35,407 nt of DNA from Actinomycetota bacterium. GTDB taxonomy: Bacteria > Actinomycetota > AC-67. Shown one piece after another: positions 11,839-20,072 of this stretch (position 1 is its first letter; every line of letters starts with the position of its first letter). Under the pieces are notes generated by a model. The model saw only the letters and a program-made list of their open reading frames with translations. It searched no databases and was not told the DNA's origin. The DNA is taken from contig JBBDRM010000074.1 in NCBI GenBank assembly GCA_040905475.1, positions 1 through 35,407 on the forward strand. Reading direction: 5' to 3'. Position numbers and translations under genes: made by a program.

Positions 11839-13276
11839 GAAGGGTGGCTTCATCCGCTACGAGCGCGAGTCGATCCACTACCGGCCGCTCGAGCGACGCT
11901 TGTCCGACTGGAAGGAGGTCTACCAACCGCTCCCCATCGTCTCGGTCAAGACGCAGGCGGCGCGGTGCATGGACTGCGGCGTTCCGTTCTGCCACAGCGG
12001 ATGCCCGCTCGGGAACCTGATCCCCGAGTGGAACGACCTCGTCTATCGCGACGACTGGCGCGACGCGATCGAGCGGCTCCACGCAACGAACAACTTCCCG
12101 GAGTTCACCGGCCGGCTGTGCCCGGCGCCCTGCGAGGGGTCGTGCGTGCTCGGCATCAACGCCCCGCCGGTGTCGATCAAAGCGATCGAGGTCACGATCA
12201 TCGATCGGGCGTTCGCCGAGGGGTGGGTCACGCCGGAACCTCCCGGGGTGCTCACCGGCCGGAAGGTCGCGGTCGTCGGCTCCGGGCCTGCCGGCCTCGC
12301 GGCCGCGCAGCAGCTCACCCGCGCCGGGCACGCCGTCGTGGTGTTCGAGCGCGCCGGCAAGCCGGGTGGCCTGCTTCGCTACGGCATCCCTGAGTTCAAG
12401 ATGGAGAAGCGGGTCCTCGACCGGCGGATCGACCAGATGCGCGCCGAGGGGACCGAGTTCCGCTGCGACGCCAACATCGGCGAGAACGTATCGGTCGACG
12501 AGCTTCGCGACGGCTTCGACGCCATCGTGCTCGCCGGCGGCTCGACGATCCCGCGCGACCTTCCCGTCCCCGGCCACGAGCTGAGCGGCATCCATTTCGC
12601 GATGGACTACCTGACGTCGTCGAACAAAGCCGTCGAGGGAACCATCGAGAAACCCGAGATCACCGCCGAGGGAAAACACGTCATCATCATCGGCGGCGGA
12701 GACACCGGCGCCGACTGCCTCGGCACCGTCCACCGGCAGGGCGCCGCCTCGGTGCATCAACTCGAGATCATGCCGCGCCCGCCCGAGGAGCGCGCCGACT
12801 CCAACCCCTGGCCGCAGTGGCCGCTGATCTTCCGGACCTCTTCGGCGCATGAGGAAGGCGGCGAGCGGGTCTTCTCCGTCGGGACCGACAAGTTCACCGG
12901 CGACGACGGGGGCAACGTCCGAACGCTGCACGGGCGTGAGGTCGAGATGGTGATCCGCGACGGTCGCCCGATGTTCGAGCCGGTCGAGGGCACCGAGTTC
13001 GAGCTCCCGTGCGACCTCGCGCTGCTCGCGATGGGCTTCTCGGGACCGCAACGCAACGGTATGCTCGAGCAGCTCGGCGTCGAGATAGATCAACGGGGCA
13101 ATGTCAAGCGCGACGAGAACTGGACGACGACCGTCCCGGGCGTGTTCGTCGCCGGCGATATGGGTCGCGGGCAGAGCCTCATCGTCTGGGCGATCGCCGA
13201 AGGCCGGTCGGCCGCCGCGGCCGTCGATCGCTTCCTGATGAGCGACACGCTCCTACCCGCGCCGCTCAACGCCTAG
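11831..13276 (+). CDS. gltD: Glutamate synthase small (beta) subunit
   Basis: This 481-residue protein is the NADPH-oxidising subunit of glutamate synthase. Cys clusters for two 4Fe-4S centres lie in the N-terminal part ([17 protein letters not shown] and [12 protein letters not shown]). The FAD motif [12 protein letters not shown] starts near residue 148, an NAD(P)H Rossmann motif [12 protein letters not shown] lies near 285-296, and the C-terminal FAD contact [14 protein letters not shown] is present. Electrons pass from NADPH through FAD and the iron-sulfur centres to the FMN of GltB. The ATG lies inside the end of gltB (8-nt overlap), and translation is probably coupled because no good ribosome-binding site is seen. 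The gene ends 2 nt short of the convergent small ORF. Confidence 0.97.
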
Positions 13277-13278
13277 AC

Positions 13279-13431
13279 TTAGTCGTACCCGAGGATCGCG
13301 GGATGCTCGCGAAGCATCCCGTCGAGCACTTCGCGGACCAGCATCCGCTCGTCGCTCGACACCCGCGGAACCACCGCCTGTATCGCCGCCAGGAAGAGCC
13401 CGATGAGCTCCTCGCGCTCCTGAGCCGTCAC
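13279..13431 (-). CDS. Small 50-residue hypothetical protein downstream of the FAD monooxygenase
   Basis: The GTG at 13431 is preceded by a strong AAGGAGA with 7-nt spacing, and the frame closes at a TAA at 13279-13281. The 50-residue product is acidic and amphipathic (TAQEREELIGLFLAAIQAV ... EVLDGMLREHP), predicted to be two helices joined by a short turn, with no signal peptide and no Cys. It begins 16 nt after the monooxygenase stop, and its ribosome-binding site is squeezed into that gap, so it is most likely the last gene of that operon. I do not recognise the family. A partner or regulatory subunit of the preceding enzyme is possible but unproven. Confidence 0.6.
   Translation of the reverse strand: MTAQEREELIGLFLAAIQAVVPRVSSDERMLVREVLDGMLREHPAILGYD
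13299..13321. terminator. Perfect 9-bp hairpin at the convergent end of gltD and the small ORF
   Basis: CGGGATGCT (13299-13307), loop CGCGA, AGCATCCCG (13313-13321) forms a perfect nine-base-pair stem 22 nt after the gltD stop. It lies inside the coding sequence of the 50-residue ORF on the other strand. No T-run follows on the plus strand, so it is not a classic intrinsic terminator. It may protect or define the 3' end of the gltBD mRNA. Confidence 0.4.
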
Positions 13432-13447
13432 GGCCGTCTCCTTCTGA

Positions 13448-14548
13448 TCACGCCGGAACGTGTTCGGCGGGGCGGGTGTTGGGTGCATGCGCCGCGATGT
13501 GGCCGGCGACGTAGCGCGCATCCCTGCTCCGGCTGGGGAGCGCGTCCGACGATGCCGAGTACTGGAAAACCAGGCCGACGAAGTACAGCCCCGGCGACGT
13601 CGTAGAGACGCCGCGCTTGTGGACCGGCTGCCCGTCCTCGCCGAAGGCAGGGAGGTCGATCCACGGAAACTCCTGGCGGAATCCCGTGCACCAGATGACG
13701 TTTCCGACCTCGGGCACCCGGCCGTCATCCAGTAGCGGTAGGCCGTGCCGTACCCCGGCGACCCGGGGCAGCCGCTCGATCCCGGCGGCCGCGAGGTCCT
13801 TGGTGCGCCGGCGGATCAGCGGGTCCGCCTTGGTCTTGAGCTTTGGGATCGCTTTCCGGCCGATCGGATTTCTCATCGTGATGACGTGGTGCATCACGAA
13901 CCGGAAGACGCGGAAACCGAGACGCGCGGGATAGCTACCGTGACGAGCTGGGATCTGGCCGGCCTCTTTGCCGGCGAGCGCCGTGCGATGGGAGGCGGCC
14001 AGCTCGTAGGCGATCTCGGCCCCCGAGTTCCCGACGCCGACCAACAGCACGCCGCCGTCTCGGAGCTGCGACGGATTCCGGTACTCGCTCGAGTGCATCT
14101 GAACGATGCTCGGATCGAGCTCCTTCGCGAACGCGGGAACCTTCGGCGTTCGGTAGGCACCGGTAGCCACCACGACGCGGTCTGCCTCGAAACGGCGGTC
14201 GTCGGCGGTGACAACGAACCGGTCGCACTCGCGGACCAGGCCGTCGACCCGGACCCCCGTTCGATATGCGATGTCGAACCGCGCTGCGTAAGCCTCGAGG
14301 TAGTCGCCCATCTCGTCCTTGGTGGGGAACGACCAGGCGGCGGCCGGGAACCTCATCCCCGGCAGGCGGCTGAAGCGGGCGGGGGTGAACAAGCGGAGGG
14401 AGTCCCAGCGCTTGCGCCAGGAATCGCCGACCCGCTCGTTCGCATCCAGGATCACGTACGACCGGCCTTGCTTCCCGAGGTGGTATCCGGTCGCCAGGCC
14501 CGCCTGCCCCCCACCGATGATCACGGTCTCGAAGCGCTCGGTGCTCAT
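13448..14548 (-). CDS. FAD-dependent monooxygenase-like oxidoreductase (FMO/pyridine nucleotide-disulfide reductase superfamily)
   Basis: This 366-residue protein has two Rossmann motifs: GGGQAG (12-17) for FAD and GVGNSG (171-176) for NADPH. Between them lies a segment DPSIVQMHSSEYRNPSQL resembling the FMO fingerprint, and the DERVGDSWRKRWDSLRLFTPAR-type region of class B monooxygenases is present after the first motif. The C-terminal GLYFVGLVFQYSASSD strand is the second FAD contact. The overall length fits the short single-protein group often annotated as NAD(P)-binding or FAD-dependent oxidoreductases that may oxygenate amines, sulfides or ketones. GAGGGGAGG precedes the ATG at 14548. It lies 118 bp downstream of a LuxR/TPR regulator on the same strand and 16 nt before a 50-residue ORF. 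The substrate is unknown. Confidence 0.87.
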   Translation of the reverse strand: MSTERFETVIIGGGQAGLATGYHLGKQGRSYVILDANERVGDSWRKRWDSLRLFTPARFSRLPGMRFPAAAWSFPTKDEMGDYLEAYAARFDIAYRTGVRVDGLVRECDRFVVTADDRRFEADRVVVATGAYRTPKVPAFAKELDPSIVQMHSSEYRNPSQLRDGGVLLVGVGNSGAEIAYELAASHRTALAGKEAGQIPARHGSYPARLGFRVFRFVMHHVITMRNPIGRKAIPKLKTKADPLIRRRTKDLAAAGIERLPRVAGVRHGLPLLDDGRVPEVGNVIWCTGFRQEFPWIDLPAFGEDGQPVHKRGVSTTSPGLYFVGLVFQYSASSDALPSRSRDARYVAGHIAAHAPNTRPAEHVPA

Positions 14549-14666
14549 CGCGGCCTCCCCTCATCCGTTGTCTGAGGCGACGGTACGCGGGGGGACCGGC
14601 CCCGGCATCGGGAGAACCAACCAAACCGCTAGGCGATGGGCGTGGGTAATCCTGCGCAGGCTCGGG

Positions 14667-16301
14667 TCAGGTCAGGTCGTGTTGGTAGGCGTAGGCGGTG
14701 GCCGCTGCCCTAGTCGAGACCCCCAGCTTGGTGAAGATGTTGCTGATGTGCCGGGCCACGGTCTTCTCGCTTAGCACCAGCTCGGCGGCGATCGCCCGGT
14801 TCGTCTTGCCGGCCGCGACCAGCCGGAGCACTTCGATCTCGCGAGCGCTCAGCCCACCCGCGGCCTTCGGCTCCGACGGCTTCGAAACCTGATCCAGCCA
14901 GGAAAGCGCCGGGGCGGCGCCGAGCTGCTGAAAGGTCTTGCGGGCCGCGGCGAGCTCGAGCTCTGCGCCGTCACGGTCGCCGAGCGCCCGGCACGCGAGC
15001 CCGATCAGGACCCGGACCCGGGCGGCTTCGTAGGGCGCTTCGATCTCCTGCCAGGTGGTCCAGGCGGGACGAAGCGCGCCGAGCGCGCCCCGGGCGTCGC
15101 CTTCGCTCAGGAGGACGGCCCCGTTCGCGTGTGCGGCTACCGCGCGCAGGAGCGGCGCGGTGAACAGGCCTGCGATGGTGGCCAGCTCGTCCGCGGAGGC
15201 CCGGGCTGCGGCGACGTCGCCGGACGCCAGCATGATCTCGACGTGAGCCGGCAGGATCTTCGACTTCGTCATGGGATCCTGAGCCTCGTCGACCTCGCGT
15301 CGGATCGATGCTGCGGCGGCGTCCAGCTGTCCCCGTGCCAGGCGGAGCAGCGCAAGACCGGGCTGTGGGGAGCGTCCCGATTCGCTCGCTTGCCGGTACG
15401 CCTCCTCGGCCTTCTTGTAGTCGCCGCGCAGCCGGTGGATCTCGCCGAGCTGGAAGTAAGCGTCCCCAACCGCCGGAGTAGGCGGTTCGGAGAGCCACTT
15501 CTGCGCGCGATGTGCTTCGTTGATCGCGTCGAGCCACGAGCCGTGCAGTTGCATGATCTCGGAGCGATGGACGAGACACTGACCACGGAACGGGACCAGG
15601 TCCGGCTGCGACTCGCACCACCGGCTCAGGGCGGCCGTCCATTCTTGCGCCCGGCGGATATCGAAGATCCTGTGACAGGCGTCGATAACGGCGCAGTAGA
15701 TGAGCCCGGCGATGAGCGGGGATACCTCGCCGGCCATGACCGCGACCATGGCGTCGTCGTGCAACGCCACGCCTTCGTCGGCCCGTCCCAACATCATCAG
15801 CGCCTGGCCCCGGCCGAGTCGTCCAAGTGCGATCAGGTCGGGATCGGCGAAACGCTTTGCGATCTCTGCGATCTGCAAGAACGTCTCGTGCGCGCTTGCA
15901 GGGTCCCCCCCGAACATCGTTTGCAGCGCGATCGGCAAGAGTAAGAAACCCTGCTCCACGCACTCGGCGCCTTCGTCGTCGAGGACGCGCCTCGCGCGGG
16001 TGAACCAGCCGCCGGCCTGGGCGATGTCGCCCTTGTCCATCAGCGCCATGCCCATGTGGTACGCGCACCGAGCAGCCTTCTGCGGTTCGCCTCCGCCGAG
16101 GAATGCTTGATGCGCGCGGGCCCAGATATCGATGCTTTCGGCGTCCCGACCGATCAAGGCGGCGGCCGTCGCGAGCAGGTCGAGATCTGCGCCCTCGAGG
16201 GCGGCCACCGCGTCCGCGGCCGACAGCTGCGCGTGTGCGTCTCCCCACGCGTGACGTGCGAAGGCCGCCCGGCCGAGATCGAGCGCCTCGCTCGTGATCA
16301 T
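14667..16301 (-). CDS. LuxR-type transcriptional regulator with TPR-like sensor region
   Basis: This 544-residue protein has a long all-helical N-terminal part of TPR-like repeats (for example AARCAYHMGMALMDKGDIAQAGGWF and AYFQLGEIHRLRGDYKKAEEAY) and a C-terminal LuxR/GerE HTH at about 482-540 (LSAREIEVLRLVAAGKTNRAIAAE, then SEKTVARHISNIFTKLGVS). It lacks the P-loop ATPase of full-size LAL/MalT regulators, so it resembles the ATPase-less branch. It probably senses a partner or ligand through the repeats and controls nearby genes, with the monooxygenase immediately downstream as the obvious candidate (inference). No Shine-Dalgarno is seen before the ATG at 16301. A TATGGT hexamer ends 9 nt upstream, which suggests an almost leaderless transcript. 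Confidence 0.88.
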   Translation of the reverse strand: MITSEALDLGRAAFARHAWGDAHAQLSAADAVAALEGADLDLLATAAALIGRDAESIDIWARAHQAFLGGGEPQKAARCAYHMGMALMDKGDIAQAGGWFTRARRVLDDEGAECVEQGFLLLPIALQTMFGGDPASAHETFLQIAEIAKRFADPDLIALGRLGRGQALMMLGRADEGVALHDDAMVAVMAGEVSPLIAGLIYCAVIDACHRIFDIRRAQEWTAALSRWCESQPDLVPFRGQCLVHRSEIMQLHGSWLDAINEAHRAQKWLSEPPTPAVGDAYFQLGEIHRLRGDYKKAEEAYRQASESGRSPQPGLALLRLARGQLDAAAASIRREVDEAQDPMTKSKILPAHVEIMLASGDVAAARASADELATIAGLFTAPLLRAVAAHANGAVLLSEGDARGALGALRPAWTTWQEIEAPYEAARVRVLIGLACRALGDRDGAELELAAARKTFQQLGAAPALSWLDQVSKPSEPKAAGGLSAREIEVLRLVAAGKTNRAIAAELVLSEKTVARHISNIFTKLGVSTRAAATAYAYQHDLT

Positions 16302-16356
16302 CGGCTACTCACCATAACGGGGCGAAGCCGGATCTGTGTAAGAAGGTGCGGAAGTT

Positions 16357-16653
16357 CTATCGACGCGCGCGACCGCGGGAGGCTTTGGAAAGTGCGGTCA
16401 TCAACCGGTCGTACCGCTGCTCGAGTTCCTCGACGCGTTTCATCAACGCCGTGACCTCTTTGCTCCGCCCACGATAAGGGCGAACGAGCGAGCGTCGCTG
16501 AAGCTCACGCTTCGAAGCGACGTTGTGCCGGGAGCTTCGGTGCCGGCCGAGACCCATGGGATGCGCGGCCTTGAATCCGCACTCAGGACAGATCAGCCCC
16601 TTCGAGCTGGACCGACCAGTGGAACGACGGGATGCTTTCTGTTTGGTCGCCAT
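16357..16653 (-). CDS. Small bacterial C2H2 zinc-finger protein with C-terminal coiled coil
   Basis: This 98-residue protein starts with a very basic Ser/Arg/Lys tail (1-20). A single finger follows, with Cys22-X2-Cys25-X12-His38-X4-His43, exactly the eukaryotic-type C2H2 spacing. A basic linker (RELQRRSLVRPYRGRSKE) leads to a C-terminal helix with heptad-like spacing (EVTALMKRVEELEQRYDRLMTA without a break), ending in another basic tail. It should bind nucleic acid and probably dimerise through the helix. It is unlike the Ros/MucR group, which has shorter finger spacing. No Shine-Dalgarno is present. TTGCTC-N17-TAGCCT ends 8 nt before the ATG, so the mRNA is probably leaderless. It lies 55 nt upstream of the LuxR/TPR gene on the same strand. 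The function is unknown. Confidence 0.8.
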   Translation of the reverse strand: MATKQKASRRSTGRSSSKGLICPECGFKAAHPMGLGRHRSSRHNVASKRELQRRSLVRPYRGRSKEVTALMKRVEELEQRYDRLMTALSKASRGRARR

Positions 16654-16661
16654 GGTTCGAC

Positions 16662-16690
16662 AGGCTAAGACCTCGTCAAACGTTGAGCAA
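16662..16690 (-). promoter_or_regulatory. Leaderless promoter of the zinc-finger gene
   Basis: Read on the minus strand, TTGCTC (16690-16685), a 17-nt spacer and TAGCCT (16667-16662) end 8 nt before the ATG at 16653. With the usual 6-8 nt from the -10 to the start point, transcription would begin at or next to the start codon. No ribosome-binding site is present, which agrees. Confidence 0.55.
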
Positions 16691-16758
16691 CTCGGCGCGT
16701 GCTATTTCCGCATTGCCCCGGCCTTGACGTACCGCGCGAGCCTAGGTATGGGCGAGGA

Positions 16759-17160
16759 TCAGACGACGCTCAAATGAGCCACGCTGGGGCGGCTCTGTTG
16801 GAACGGTCCCGAGAAGCAATCCGGGCTCGAGTACGCCCACGCCTTCACCGTGTATTGGCCCGGAGCGTAGGACCACGTGAGCTCTTGCGTCGCGGGCACT
16901 CCCGGCGGATCCTCTGGATCACAGGCGAGGAGGAGCCAGACCATCGCTCCGTCACCGAAGTCGACCGCGATCTCGGTGATGTGGCCTTCCGGATCAACGG
17001 CATCGACCCGGATCAGATATTCGGCGTTCCGTCGAGGGGTCGATTCCGAGGTGAGGGTCGCGGTGACTTTGGTGCGCGGCGGTGCGTTCTTCTCGCGCGC
17101 CTGGGCTGAGGCGCCCGGCACCAGCATCACGACCAACAGCATCAGTGCAGCACGTCTCAT
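16759..17160 (-). CDS. Small secreted protein with PKD-like fold
   Basis: This 133-residue protein begins with a clear Sec signal peptide (MRRAALMLLVVMLVPGASAQA, probable cleavage after the final Ala). The mature part has a VDFGDG motif and a YAPGQYTVKAWAY strand, the two hallmarks of PKD/immunoglobulin-like domains, plus two Cys that could form a disulfide. The ATG at 17160 with GGAGGGG in front of it is preferred to an in-frame start 24 codons upstream, because the signal peptide begins here. PKD-like domains usually bind proteins or glycans at the cell surface. There is no catalytic domain, so a binding or structural role outside the cell is the most one can infer. It lies between the zinc-finger gene and the DUF4173-like membrane protein. 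Confidence 0.75.
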   Translation of the reverse strand: MRRAALMLLVVMLVPGASAQAREKNAPPRTKVTATLTSESTPRRNAEYLIRVDAVDPEGHITEIAVDFGDGAMVWLLLACDPEDPPGVPATQELTWSYAPGQYTVKAWAYSSPDCFSGPFQQSRPSVAHLSVV

Positions 17161-17256
17161 GGTCCCCTCCAAGCCCATAGCGTTGCAGTTCGACGGACGG
17201 CGCGCCAGGCCGGTTCCCGTTCGGGACTCCACAAAAGAGAAGGAGGGGTAGAAAGG

Positions 17257-18744
17257 TCAGCTGCAGGCGGCCGACGTGATGCCCACCGAGCCGAGCGCAG
17301 TGCGGGCCGAGCTTCGCCCGAGGTTCGCCGAGCGCCATGATGGCTCCGGACCCAAAGAGTGACTCCGCACGCAAAGCGCTTCACGAAGGGCGGCCTTGTC
17401 CGCGTCGGAAAGCCGGTCGAGCAGGGCGACGAGTACCGGGACGGCGTCGCTCCCGAGAACCACGCCGAGATAGTCGATATCGATCTTCCCGACCGCTTCG
17501 TAGCGCGCGACGTTCCGCTCGGCTACGAAGCGCTCGGGGTTGACGACGTTGACGACGAGCAGGGCCGCGAACGCGACGAGGAGGAATCCGGCGACTACTC
17601 GCTCGCGTCGCCTCGCCCAGATGGCCGACGTGAGGACGACCAGCACCGCGCCGATGGAGACGATGGCCACATAACCGAAGAATCGAGCCGTCGTGAATCC
17701 GAACGCCCCTTCGTAGAGCGCCAAGCGCTTCACCGCGGAGATGAGCACGACACCGGTGAGGCCGACCATCACCGCTACGAGCGCGCGGAACCAACGCTCC
17801 TGCCGAGCGTCGTCGCGGCGGCCGGCGTCCCACAACGCAAGGATCAGTACGACGGTGAGCGCCGCCGCGACCGCGAGCTGCAAGAAGCCGGTCCGCGCGT
17901 ACTCGGCGTATGTGAGGCCCGGTGTCACGACGACGCGTTGATCCCCTCCGAAGAGATATGCGAGCTGCACGACAACGAAGGTTGCGAAGAGCAGATCGAT
18001 CCCGGCGAGCACCGTGGCCCATTCCGCGAACCCGAGGATCGGGCGATGGGTCATGCCCGGCTTGGGTTCGTTGCCGCCGACGTCGCCCAACGTGCTGCGC
18101 CACAGGATCGCAACGAGAGCCGATCCGACGATCGCCAGAACGATGTGGGACAGGATGCTGCTTACGTTCCACTCAGGGAGGATCGAGGAGAGCAGTCGAG
18201 CGAATACGCGGTCGCCGGACGCGAGGATCGTGGCGAACAGCGCCACGATCGGCAGGGCCACGAGCGCGGCCCGCAGGGCTACTTTCGCTCGTCGTCGCTC
18301 GACCGGTTCTCCGAAGCGCCCGGCCAGGAAGCGGGGGATATGGAGCGATCGCGTCAGGAGTGCCATCCCTCGGCGAACGATCCCTGTTATCGAGACCGAT
18401 CCGATCGATCCGAGATCCTGAGTGACCGCGAGGCCGAGCAGCGCCGAGACGGCGAGCACATCGAGCGCGATGAGCGGCTCGTTCGCGCGTAGGGCCGGGA
18501 AGATAGACAGCACCACGGCTCCGGCGAGGAGAACATCGGTCCCTGGAGACCGGGGAGCGACGGTTCGAAGCGAGACAGCCAGCAAGACGGTGAAGAAGGG
18601 GATCGACACCCCGGGGCGCTGCCCGTTGAAGGCAAGATCGAAAGCGACGCCCAGCGCCAGGATCGTGAGAAGGGTTCTGCGTGAGGCCTCCGGAGCCTCG
18701 AGCCCGAGGACAGCGGCGGGCTCGATGGAGTCGTGGGAGGGCAT
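17257..18744 (-). CDS. DUF4173/DUF4153-like polytopic membrane protein
   Basis: This 495-residue protein has about 11-13 hydrophobic helices. They include an early set around residues 25-110, helices around 155-175 and 200-225, and a long central block around 240-400. The segment LPEWNVSSILSHIVLAIVGSALVAILWRS and the PGLTYAEYARTGFLQL motif (residues about 280-295) are typical of the DUF4173 family. The C-terminal 60 residues are soluble. The family's role is unknown, and some members sit beside sensor or regulatory genes. The ATG at 18744 is chosen because a leaderless promoter ends 7 nt before it. A TTG twelve codons upstream is possible but would lie inside the promoter. It starts 11 nt past the stop of the acyltransferase gene on the same strand. 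Confidence 0.72.
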   Translation of the reverse strand: MPSHDSIEPAAVLGLEAPEASRRTLLTILALGVAFDLAFNGQRPGVSIPFFTVLLAVSLRTVAPRSPGTDVLLAGAVVLSIFPALRANEPLIALDVLAVSALLGLAVTQDLGSIGSVSITGIVRRGMALLTRSLHIPRFLAGRFGEPVERRRAKVALRAALVALPIVALFATILASGDRVFARLLSSILPEWNVSSILSHIVLAIVGSALVAILWRSTLGDVGGNEPKPGMTHRPILGFAEWATVLAGIDLLFATFVVVQLAYLFGGDQRVVVTPGLTYAEYARTGFLQLAVAAALTVVLILALWDAGRRDDARQERWFRALVAVMVGLTGVVLISAVKRLALYEGAFGFTTARFFGYVAIVSIGAVLVVLTSAIWARRRERVVAGFLLVAFAALLVVNVVNPERFVAERNVARYEAVGKIDIDYLGVVLGSDAVPVLVALLDRLSDADKAALREALCVRSHSLGPEPSWRSANLGRSSARTALGSVGITSAACS

Positions 18745-18751
18745 CCCTCCG

Positions 18752-18780
18752 AACCTAGGGGGAGCCGGGCCGGGCGGCAA
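18752..18780 (-). promoter_or_regulatory. Leaderless promoter embedded in the stop codon of the upstream gene
   Basis: On the minus strand TTGCCG (18780-18775), a 17-nt spacer and TAGGTT (18757-18752) end 7 nt before the ATG at 18744. The TAG of the -10 hexamer is also the stop codon of the acyltransferase gene (18757-18755). The GGAGGG that abuts the ATG is too close to serve as a ribosome-binding site. Confidence 0.6.
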
Positions 18781-20014
18781 TGCCCTTTCGGGCAGCTGGT
18801 GGTCGCTCGAACCGCCCGAAGATCACGACCAGGACCCCAAGGATGATCGCTGGGATCCCGATCCAGGCGATGCGCTCGATCCACCACGCTGTCGTACCGC
18901 TCGTCTGTCGACCGAGGCCGAGCGGCCCCAATGCGAGCACCGCGATCAGGAACGCGGTCATGTGCCACAAGAAAAGGGTCATGATGATGCTGTTGGCGAG
19001 GATCGCCGCCTTCCAAGGTCTCGGCTTCTGCAGCCAGCGACTCAGCCGCTCGCGGAGCAACATCACGGCGCCGATCGTCCAGATCCCAACGGCCAGGTAG
19101 CAGAGCGTCGGCGGATAAGCGTTCGAGATCGACTCCACGTCGGTTCCGAGGAGGCTGCGCGGGTAGTAGCCGATCCCGGGGAACCAGTCGAAGCGGGCGG
19201 CCCCGCCGATCGCTCTGAAAAGGTACGGGTTGGTCAACAAGACCAACATCGCGAGCCCGGTCGCCACCATCGTCCAGAAAACCTTGCGCGGCAGCCTCGC
19301 GAAGCTGCCGTCGGCGTAGAAGTGACCGAGCTGGTGCGGAAGCAGGAGCACGAACGCGACGTTGGCGTAGCGGACGCCGTGGAAGCCGAGCCCGAATCCG
19401 ACGACGTCGGCCCCGATCGCACCCGCGACGCACACGGCAGGGACGAGCCAGCCGAAGCGACGGTGCAGGCGGATCGTCAGCGGGCTGATCGACACCACGA
19501 TCATGTACATGCCGAGGAACCACAGGGGTCCGAACGGCAGCGTCGAGCCGGGCGGGAACATCCCGCGCAGCAGGTGGGTGTCGCCCCAGAGCTGCGGTCC
19601 GGTCGAACGTCCGACGTCGGCGAGGTGAAGGACGATCTGGATCAGCACCCACAGGCCGAGGAAGATCATCGAGGGTCGCAGGAGGCGCTCCAGCCTGCTG
19701 CGGATGAACGTCCACGTGCTCAGCCCACGCCGGCGGTACGATTCGTACGTTACGAGGTTGGAGAACCCGCCGACGAAGAAGAAGATCGGCATGACCTGGA
19801 ACACCCACGTCGCGAGCCATAGCCCGCGCGTCAACCCGATGGCGCTGGTCGTGTAGATGACGCCGTCGCGCCAGAAGATGACGCTGATCAGCCAGTGGCC
19901 GAACACGACGATCGCGATGCTCGCGGCCCGAAGGAAGTCCATGAAGCGATCCCGGGTGTCCGGGGTGAGGTCAACGAGGGCGTCCAGTCCGGTCGGTGAG
20001 GGCCTCTCCGTCAT
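18755..20014 (-). CDS. Acyltransferase-3 family (OafA/YrhL-like) integral membrane acyltransferase
   Basis: This 419-residue membrane protein has about ten transmembrane helices. The N-terminal RFMDFLRAASIAIVVFGHW carries the Arg and His pair characteristic of acyltransferase family 3, and the FFFVGGFSN and PLWFLGMYM motifs are typical of the family. These enzymes move acetyl or other acyl groups onto sugars, lipids or cell-wall polymers at the membrane; here the acceptor is unknown. The ATG at 20014 is preferred to an earlier in-frame start 28 codons upstream, because the homologous region begins shortly after it and a TAGGGT hexamer ends 7 nt before it. It is divergent from the second Ddn-family gene and followed closely by the DUF4173-like gene. 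Confidence 0.87.
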   Translation of the reverse strand: MTERPSPTGLDALVDLTPDTRDRFMDFLRAASIAIVVFGHWLISVIFWRDGVIYTTSAIGLTRGLWLATWVFQVMPIFFFVGGFSNLVTYESYRRRGLSTWTFIRSRLERLLRPSMIFLGLWVLIQIVLHLADVGRSTGPQLWGDTHLLRGMFPPGSTLPFGPLWFLGMYMIVVSISPLTIRLHRRFGWLVPAVCVAGAIGADVVGFGLGFHGVRYANVAFVLLLPHQLGHFYADGSFARLPRKVFWTMVATGLAMLVLLTNPYLFRAIGGAARFDWFPGIGYYPRSLLGTDVESISNAYPPTLCYLAVGIWTIGAVMLLRERLSRWLQKPRPWKAAILANSIIMTLFLWHMTAFLIAVLALGPLGLGRQTSGTTAWWIERIAWIGIPAIILGVLVVIFGRFERPPAARKGIAARPGSP

Positions 20015-20021
20015 CACAGAA

Positions 20022-20027
20022 ACCCTA
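20022..20027 (-). promoter_or_regulatory. Leaderless -10 element of the acyltransferase gene
   Basis: On the minus strand TAGGGT (20027-20022) is followed by 7 nt and the ATG at 20014. No Shine-Dalgarno and no convincing -35 are seen. It faces a similar element (TAGCAT, 20061-20066) for the divergent gene. Confidence 0.5.
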
Positions 20028-20060
20028 TCGGCGGGTGAGCGTCGGGCCGTGAGCATGGAA

Positions 20061-20066
20061 TAGCAT
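20061..20066 (+). promoter_or_regulatory. Leaderless -10 element of the second Ddn-family gene
   Basis: TAGCAT is followed by 6 nt and the GTG at 20073. No ribosome-binding site precedes the GTG. No clear -35 is present at the expected distance, so the element rests on the hexamer and its spacing. Confidence 0.5.
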
Positions 20067-20072
20067 CGTGCC

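Noticed and set aside
14640-14690. GGTCAGGTCAGGTC short direct repeat near the end of the LuxR/TPR gene
   Set aside because: Only two and a half copies of a six-base unit, overlapping the coding end; not evidence of a functional repeat.
17359-19822. Two long plus-strand frames opposite the DUF4173-like and acyltransferase genes
   Set aside because: Charged, hydrophilic mirror images of membrane-protein genes with no recognisable domain.
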